This document shows, in pieces, positions 57,721 to 64,000 of a DNA stretch of 64,000 bases (positions are counted from its first letter, which is position 1; each line of letters begins with the position of its first letter). A program made the position numbers and the translations under genes. This stretch comes from Odobenus rosmarus divergens. Taxonomy: Eukaryota > Chordata > Mammalia > Carnivora > Odobenidae. The DNA lies in the NCBI RefSeq assembly GCF_000321225.1, contig NW_004450465.1:115979-179978 (forward strand). Reading direction: 5' to 3'. Below the pieces are notes generated by a model. The model was not told where the DNA came from, made no database searches, and saw only the letters and a program-made list of their open reading frames with translations.

Positions 57721-57745
57721 AGTTTAATTTAATTTAAGAATTAAA

Positions 57746-59309
57746 AGGGAAGATGGCAGAGTAGGAGGAAACTAAGTTCACTTTGTCCCACAGATACAAC
57801 TAGTTAACACCCACATCGGTGTAAATAAACCAGAAAATGAACTCAAAGACTGGAAGAACAGACTCTCCAAAGCTAAATATAGAGAAAGAGGCCACATCAA
57901 AGAGAGTAGGAAGGGTAGAGACACAGTCAGGAGCTAAATGGACTCACTGGACTATCCACAGGAGGGAGAGACACAACAGATGTGGAGAAGGGGAGAAGCA
58001 GACCCCCACATGAGGCACCCCAGGCATGAGGGACCCACACAAGGAAGACAAATCCCCATAACATTTGGCTTGGCTTTACGAGTTCTTACAATCAGAGAAG
58101 CTTAGCAATTGGAACTTTAAAAATGAGTGGTTTCAGTTCTGTGAAAGCTGGAGGGCCATAGGTAATTGAATTCCCACCCTGAAAGAAACAACATAACAAA
58201 CAGCCATGCTGAGATACAACACAGAAGCAGCAGTTTGAAAAACACCTAGGGTATATGGGAAGGAAACTAATTTACTAATCTTAGAGCATGTGCTGGATGG
58301 GCAGGGATCTTTGGGAGACTTCTCCAAGAACAAAAGACCTGGGAGGTGCCATTTCCCTCCCCTGCCTCCCCCCTGCCTAGATAGTTGAACACCTATGGGA
58401 ATCAGCTCAGTGCCAACACTCTCTGCCTAGCTTACTAATAGCCCTGAGCCTGCACATTTCTGCAGATCCACCTCCAACAACCTGGCCAACCTTGAATTGA
58501 ATTTTCCCAGGCAGCTGAAGGTACCCTCCTGGAGTGGACCAGCATAGACCTTGAAGGCACCATGCAACAACCCCCCCCAAGTTTCCTGTGGATCCACCCC
58601 CACCAAACTGGTAGGCCTTGGAAGTAATTTTCCCAGGCAGCTGCAGGTCTCCTGCAGCAGAACAGCATGGACCTTGCTGGCACCACACATTCTGTTCCCA
58701 TGTTCTCCTACAGATCTGCCCCATCCAAAATCCCATTGGCTAGAGCCTATCCAAAGTCATGCCATAAGCCTGGCAGCATGCAAGCAGCTAGATAAGAGCC
58801 AGCACCACTCCAAAGTGACTTTTTCCCAGGAGAGAAAGGAAGATAACCACACACACCAGTTCCACTGCAGCCCCACCAGTGGGCTAGCAGCAAACATCTG
58901 GTTAGACTTCAGGCCCCACCCACCAAAAAAAGCTTCTCAGGAGACAACACAGGGAAAGTGCCTTGCAGTTCCATGTTACTGACTCTGGCAATCACCTAAT
59001 CTGACTCAACTCAAGCCCAAGGCTGCCCTAGTTTGGCCAACTAACAACACAGAAATCAAACTCATCCCACAACAGGCAAAGAGAGCCATTGCAGATTACT
59101 GGACTGAAGGCAAACACAGCTCAGCCACAACAGTAGGGCGCACACAACACACATAGGAGACGCCCTAAAAGTGCCAGATTCTGATGAACAGGGGACATTG
59201 CACTGCAGGGCACTACAGGTCGCCTTCTTCATAAGGCCACTACTTTCAAGAGCAGGAGATGTAGCTGACTTTCCTAACACATAAAAACAGATACAGAGAG
59301 TTAGACAAA
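57746..59309 (+). mobile_element. L1-A 5' UTR (older carnivoran L1)
   Basis: Starts AAGGGAAGATGGCAGAGTAG, which corresponds to the AAGATGGCGG start of L1-B with the CpG lost. The region before ORF1 is about 1.56 kb and would have held the RNA polymerase II promoter. It contains about two and a half tandem units of about 124 bases (58465-58740). A 143-codon sense frame at 58551-58982 and several antisense frames lie over the units and are probably not genes. Confidence 0.85.
58465..58740 (+). repeat. Tandem units inside L1-A 5' UTR
   Basis: Units begin GATCCACCTCC (58465), GATCCACCCCC (58591) and GATCTGCCCC (58713), giving spacings of 126 and 122 bases. Shared inner boxes are ATTTTCCCAGGCAGCTG and CAGCAT.GACCTTG..GGCACCA. 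The third unit is partial. Confidence 0.85.
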
Positions 59310-60195
59310 ATGAGGCAACAGAGGAATACATCCCAAATGAAAGAACATGACAAAATCACAGCAAGAGAGCTAAATTAAATGGAGATAAGGAACATGCCTG
59401 ATAGAGAATTTAAAGTAATGGTCATAAAGATACTCACTGGACTTGAGGAAAGAGTGGATGGTGTTAATGACGCCCTTAACAATAAGATAGAAAACATAAA
59501 AAAGAACCAATCAGAAATGAAGAACTCCATAACTGTAATTAAAAATACACTAGATGGAATAAATAGTAGAGTAAAGGAAACAGAAGAAAGGATCAGTACC
59601 TGGAAGACAGGGTCATGGAAAGCAATCAAGCTGAACAGGAGAAAGAAAAAATAATGAGAAGAAATAAAAATAGACTTAGGGAACTCAGTAACACCATCAA
59701 GTGTAATAACATTTGTATTATAGAGATCCCAGAAGGAGAAGGGAGAAAAAAGGGGGCAGAAAATGCATTTGAAGAAATAATAGCTGAAAACTTCCCAAGT
59801 CTGAGAAAGGAAACAGAAATCTAGATCCAGGAGGCCCAGGGAGCCCCCAATAAAATCAACCCAAGGAGGTCCACACCAAGACAGATAGTAATTAAAATGG
59901 CAAAAGTAGTGATAAACATAATTTTAAAGGCAGCAAGAGAAAAGAAAAGTTATATACAAGGGAAACACCATAAGGCCATCAGCTGATTTTTCAGCAGAAT
60001 CTTGGCAGGCCAGAAGAGAGTGGCATGATATACTCAAAGTGCTGAAAGTAAAAAACTTGCAACCAAGCATACTCTATCCAGCAATGCTATCATTCAGAAT
60101 AGAAGGAGAGATAAAGTTTCTCAGACAACCAAAAGTTAAAGGGATTTATCACCACTAAACCAGCCCTTCAAGGAATATTAAAGGGGACTCCTTGA
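59310..60195 (+). pseudogene. L1-A ORF1 (RNA-binding ORF1p), broken
   Basis: ORF1p of L1 is an RNA-binding, coiled-coil trimer that packages L1 RNA. The ATG at 59310 is followed by an in-frame TAA at 59376-59378. Reading resumes at ATG 59379 with NMPDREFKVMVIKILTGLEE. A frameshift follows near 59615-59650, and the second frame carries the RRM-like part (CIIEIPEGEGRKK, FEEIIAENFPSL) to a TAG at 59822. The C-terminal domain continues past further stops to about 60195. It cannot give a full protein. Confidence 0.9.
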
Positions 60196-60276
60196 GTGGA
60201 AAGACCATATGCAGGAGGGAGAAAAATAGGTAGGACAAAAGCAGTAAAATTAAGTGTATCTATAAAAATCAGTCAA

Positions 60277-60490
60277 GGGCGCCTGGGTGGCTCAGTTGGT
60301 TAAGCGACTGCCTTCAGATCAGGTCATGATCCTGGAGTCCCAGGATCAAGTCCCGCATCGGGCTCCCTGCTCAGTGAGGAACCTGCTTCTCCCTCTGGCC
60401 CTCCCCCCTCTCATGTGCTCTCTCTCTCTCTCTCATTCTCACTCTCTCAATATAAATAAATAAATCTTTAAAAAAAATAAATAAATAAAA
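60277..60490 (+). mobile_element. SINEC (tRNA-Lys SINE) in L1-A
   Basis: Head GGCGCCTGGGTGGCTCAGTT, body with GGTCATGATCCTGGAGTCCC and tail AAATAAATAAATC. Target-site duplication ATAAAAATCAGTCAAGGG at 60262-60279 and 60491-60508; the last Gs overlap the SINE start. It sits between ORF1 and ORF2 of L1-A. Confidence 0.97.
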
Positions 60491-60815
60491 ATAAAAATCA
60501 GTCAAGGGATTCACAAAATAAAAATTATGTAAAGCATGACACCATATATCTGAAACTTGGGTGGGGGGAGAGAGGAATAAAGAATGCTATCAAACTTAAG
60601 TGGCCATCAACTTACTATAGGCTGCTATATGCATAAGATGTCATATATAAACCTAATGGTAATCACAAATCAAAAACCAGTAATGATATGTAAAAAAAAC
60701 AAAGAGAAAGAATCCAAGTATATCACTAAAGAAAGCCAGCAAACCATGAGAGAATAGAGCAAGAGAAGAAAGGGACAGAGAAGAAGTACAAAACCAACCA
60801 TAAAACAAGTAAAAA

Positions 60816-62136
60816 ATGGCAATAAGTACATATCTATCAGTAATTACTTTGAATGGAAATGGACTAAATACTCCAATCAAAAGATATAGGGTGACGGAAT
60901 GGGTAATAAGCAAGACCTCTATATGCTGCCTACTAGAGAGTCCCTTCAGACCTAAGGACACATGCAGATTGAAAGTAAAGGGATGGAAAAGCATTTATCA
61001 TGCAAATGGGAGTGAAAAGAAAGCCAGAGTAGCAATATCTCCATTGGACAAAGTAAACTTTCAAACAAAAGCTGTAACAAGAGACAAAGAAGGACATTCT
61101 ATAATTATAAAGGGAACAACCCAACAAGAAGATATAACAATTATGAATACTTATGCGCCCAACATGGGAGCACCCAAATACATAAGGGAGTTAATAACAA
61201 ACATAAAGGAAGTAATTGATAGTAATACAATAATAGTAAGGAACGTTAACACCCCACTTAAATCAATGGATAGATCATGCAAACAGAAAATCAACAAACA
61301 GTGGCTTTGAATGACACTTTGGACCAGATGAATCTAGCGGATATATTCAGAATATTCCATCCTAAAACAGCAGAATACACATTCTTTTCAAGTGTATATG
61401 GAACATTCTCCAGAAACTATCACATATTAGGTCACAAAACATGTCTTATAAAATTCAAAAAGACTGTAGTCATACCATGCATCCTTTCTGACCACAATGC
61501 TGTGAAACTACAAATCAACCACAAGAAAAAATCTGGAAAGAACACAAATACATGGAGATTAAATAACATGCTACTAAACAATGAAAGGGTCAACCAAGAA
61601 ATCAAAGAAGAAATAAAAAAAAAAATACATGGAGACAAATGAAAATGAAAACACAATGGTTCAGGGAAGCCTGGGTGTCTCAGTCGGTTAAACGTCTGCC
61701 AGCACCCTGGGATCAAGACCGGCATCAGGCTCCTTGCTCAGCGGGGAGCATGCTTCTCCCTCTGCCTGCCGCTCTCCCTGCTTGTGCTCTCTCTCTCTCT
61801 CTCTCTCTGACAAATAAACTCTTAAAAAAAAACCGCAATAGTTCAAAATCTTTGGGATGCAACAAAAGCTGTTCTAAAAGGAAAGTGTACAGCAAAACAG
61901 ACCTACCTCAAGAAGCAAGAAAAATCTCAAATAAACAACCTAACCTTACACCTAAAGAACCCAGAAAAAGAAGAGCAAACAGAACCCCAAGCCAGTAGAA
62001 AAAATGAAATAATAAAGAATAGACCAGAAATAAATGAAATATGAAACTAAAAAAAAAAAAAAAAGAACAGATTAATGAAACCAGGAGCTAGAACTTTGAA
62101 AAGATCTAAAAAACTGATAAAACTTTAGCTAGACAG
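60816..62136 (+). pseudogene. L1-A ORF2 endonuclease region, broken and cut by L1-B
   Basis: L1 ORF2p combines an APE-type endonuclease with a reverse transcriptase. The first frame (60816-61310) shows the endonuclease motifs TLNGNGLN, LLES with the glutamate kept, and NTYAPNMGAP. Where family members have a GDFN motif it reads RNVN, so the catalytic aspartate is lost. A frameshift near 61300 leads to a second frame (61277-61642), which reads NYHI in place of the family IDHI, losing another acidic residue, but keeps SDHN. A SINE (61664) and L1-B end the reading. The reverse transcriptase lies outside the window if still present. Confidence 0.9.
61664..61830 (+). mobile_element. SINEC (tRNA-Lys SINE) with internal deletion, in L1-A ORF2
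   Basis: The head GGGAAGCCTGGGTGTCTCAG runs to GTCTGCC and then directly to AGCACCCTGGGATC. About 20-25 bases of the usual TTCGGCTCAGGTCATGATC body are missing. Imperfect target-site duplication: CACAATGGTTCA before, CGCAATAGTTCA after. Confidence 0.93.
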
Positions 62137-63063
62137 GGCAGAAGGAAAGATGGCGGAGGAGTAGGGGACCCTATTTCAACTGGCCCCCAGAATTGAGCTG
62201 GATATCTACCAGACCACTCTGAGCACCCACTAAACCAGCCTGAGATGTAAGAAGATCTGGATCTCTACAAGCAGAATATCGCAGGCAGTTGGTTTTGAGG
62301 TACGAAGCGGGGAGCCGTGATTCTGCGGGCAGATACTGGAGGATAAACGGCAGCGGGAGGGAGCCCGGCCGTGGGGATCCTACACCACCGGTGAGCAACA
62401 GCCTGGCGCGCTGGGGACAGGGCACAGACTCGCAGACGCAGACCGGTAGTGGCTGGGAAAGGACTTTAGGGCAGTCCCCGGGGGTGGAAACCCGGAGCGG
62501 CAGGGTCGTGCGTGTGATCTGGGGGGCGGCTGGCGGTTTTAGAAGCACAAAGGGCAGAGACGTGCCCCAACCTGGAGGCAGGACTGGGGGTGCTGCGGAG
62601 GGGCGCACAACCCAGGACGCTGCAGTTTATAGGAGCACGGACAGAAATGGAGACAGTGTGGCCTGGAGAGCTCACTGAAGAACAGACTGCGGTCTCTCTG
62701 CTCTGAGGCAGAGGGTTGGAAATGGTCTCTTCTGCTCTGACTCACGGAAGAGACACGGAAAGCCACCAGGGAAAGCCGCCAGAGAACAAAAGCCCCAAAA
62801 ACTGATTCCCGCTGAGCCCATCCCCCTCCACAGGGGGGCAGGGCAACTCCACCCAAATAGGGTTGCCTGAGTAGCAGCACGGCAGGTCCCTCCTGCAGAA
62901 GACAGGCTGGGAAAACAAGAGGCCAGCAACCTTAAGGTCCCAAGAAAACAGGTGCATCCTGGTTGGGTTCTGGTCAATAATTTGGACTCTATACATTCCC
63001 TCAAACACCCATCAACAGAATGACTAGGAGGAGGAGCCCCCAAATAGAAAAGACTCAGACATT
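62137..63063 (+). promoter_or_regulatory. L1-B 5' UTR and promoter (younger carnivoran L1)
   Basis: Intact-looking L1 5' end beginning GGGCAGAAGGAAAGATGGCG at about 62137, followed by about 0.93 kb of GC-rich DNA with many CpGs (for example 62310-62560). It is the only clearly CpG-rich part of the window. In L1 this region is an internal RNA polymerase II promoter. Long antisense frames (62171-62608, 62672-63043) and a sense frame (62289-62678) exist here but are expected in stop-poor GC-rich DNA. L1-B lies inside L1-A ORF2, right after L1-A's CTTTAGCTAGAC. Confidence 0.9.
62147..62156 (+). promoter_or_regulatory. YY1-type site at L1-B start
   Basis: AAGATGGCGG matches the YY1 core (CCGCCATCTT on the minus strand). 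YY1 sites at the 5' end position transcription starts of human L1. The matching site in L1-A (57750-57759) reads AAGATGGCAG. Confidence 0.7.
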
Positions 63064-63908
63064 ATGACTTATGCTGCAGATTTACAAATGGATGCAGATA
63101 TAACCAAGATGTCGGAGATGGAATTCAGGCTAGCAATTGTGAAGACAATGGCTAGAATGGAGAAATCAATTAATGGCAACATAGAGTCTCTAAGGGCAGA
63201 AATGAAAGCTGAATTGGCAGAACTTAAAAATGCTATCAGTGAGATCCAATCCAATCTAGATAATCTAACAGCTAGGGTAACTGAGGCAGAAGAACAAATC
63301 AGGGACCTGGAAGACAATATAATAGATAAAAAGGGAAAAGAGGAGGCCAGGGAAAAACAACTCAGAATCCATGAAAATAGAATCAGAGAAATAAGTGACA
63401 CCATGAAGCGTTCCAATGTCAAAATTATTGGAATCCCGGAGGGAGTGGAGAGAGAGAGAGGACTAGAAGATATATTTGAGCAAATCGTAGCTGAGAACTT
63501 CCCTAATCTGGGGAATGAAATAAACATTCGCGTCCTAGAGGCAGAGAGGACCTCTCCCAAGATCAAGGAAAACAGGCCAACACTCCAACATTAATAGTAA
63601 AACTTGCAAATCTTAGAACCAAGGAAACCATCTTAAGGGCAGTTAGGGGGAGGAGATTCCTTACATACAGAGGGAGGAACATCAGAATAACGTCAGACCT
63701 ATCCACAGAGACCTGGCAAGCCAGAAAGACCTGGCAAGACATATTAAGGGTACGAAATGAGAAAAACATGCAGCCAAGAATACTTTATCTGGCAAGGCTT
63801 TCATTTAGAATGGATGAAGAGATGCAGAGCTTCCACGACCGGCAGAAACTGAAAGGATATGTGACCACTAAGCTGGCCCTGCAAGAAATATTAAGGGGGG
63901 TTCTGTAA
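63064..63908 (+). pseudogene. L1-B ORF1 (RNA-binding ORF1p), one frameshift
   Basis: The first frame, 63064-63594 (176 codons), has an N-terminal part, a long heptad-rich coiled coil (about residues 30-110, with SLRAEMKAELAELKNAISEI) and an RRM-like part with VKIIGIPEGVERERG and IVAENFPNL. A shift by one base near 63576-63590 ends it early. The C-terminal domain then reads open in the next frame (with KNMQPRILYLARLSF) to a TAA at 63906-63908. One indel is the only visible defect, so a recent loss or an assembly error are both possible. Confidence 0.92.
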
Positions 63909-64000
63909 AAGGAGAAAGACCCCAAGAGTGATAGACAACAGAAATTTACAGGGACAATCTATAAAAACAACGTCTTCACAGGCAACATGATGACAATTAA
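63909..64000 (+). mobile_element. L1-B inter-ORF spacer, runs off the window
   Basis: The sequence after the ORF1 stop belongs to the spacer before ORF2. ORF2 is not in the window. Confidence 0.8.

Noticed and set aside
58407..58982. Several overlapping frames on both strands, 87-143 codons
   Set aside because: They fall on the tandem units of the L1-A 5' UTR, and their repeated peptides simply reflect the DNA repeat.
63069..63566. 165-codon minus-strand frame
   Set aside because: Shadow of L1-B ORF1, whose coiled-coil codon pattern leaves the opposite strand free of stops.
1..64000. CRISPR array, operon, prophage or other microbial system
   Set aside because: Repeat content, AT-rich non-coding layout and SINE/L1/ERVL elements show mammalian nuclear DNA; no regularly spaced repeats or dense coding were seen.

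Overview
The window is nuclear DNA of a placental mammal, and the repeats point to a carnivoran. Fifteen tRNA-Lys-type SINEs of the SINEC group are present, with heads reading GGCGCCTGGGTGGCTCAG, a body reading TTCGGCTCAGGTCATGATCC, a CT-rich stretch and an AAATAAATAAATAAA tail. Several lineage-specific carnivoran L1 pieces accompany them. None of the SINEs has the head I associate with the dog-specific SINEC_Cf family, so a non-canid caniform (bear, seal, mustelid or raccoon group) is the best guess. Species and chromosome cannot be named from the sequence.

I found no cellular protein-coding gene. Almost every open frame is shorter than 130 codons. The few longer ones lie in L1 ORF1, ORF2 or L1 5' UTR sequence. 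The window is best read as intergenic or deep intronic DNA, AT-rich and built from transposon layers of different ages.

Region by region. 1-14 kb: an ERVL pol remnant split by an old L1, further L1 3' ends, MIRs, an old LTR-like element and three SINEs. 14-21 kb: a stretch with almost no recognisable transposons, the best place to look for conserved regulatory sequence. 21-33 kb: a hAT-type copy, two recent L1 3' ends with clear target-site duplications, L2 and MIR copies, a possible broken gene copy on the minus strand (about 23.27-23.88 kb) and a candidate LTR. 33-51 kb: a second copy of the same hAT-type family, another hAT element hit twice by SINEs at one target, a GAA microsatellite, an L1 mosaic with two SINEs, a 5S rRNA fragment and MaLR-type LTRs. 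51-57.7 kb: mostly unassigned AT-rich DNA with L1 3' ends. 57.7-64 kb: a decayed full-length-type L1 (L1-A) carrying two SINEs, into which a younger L1 (L1-B) has inserted. L1-B keeps its GC-rich 5' UTR promoter and most of ORF1 and runs off the window end.

I see no operon, CRISPR array, unknown gene cassette or novel defence-like system. The interesting content is how retroelements inserted: nested copies, re-used target sites, a tail-only insertion, and a 5S fragment kept at its 5' end with a target-site duplication but no poly(A).
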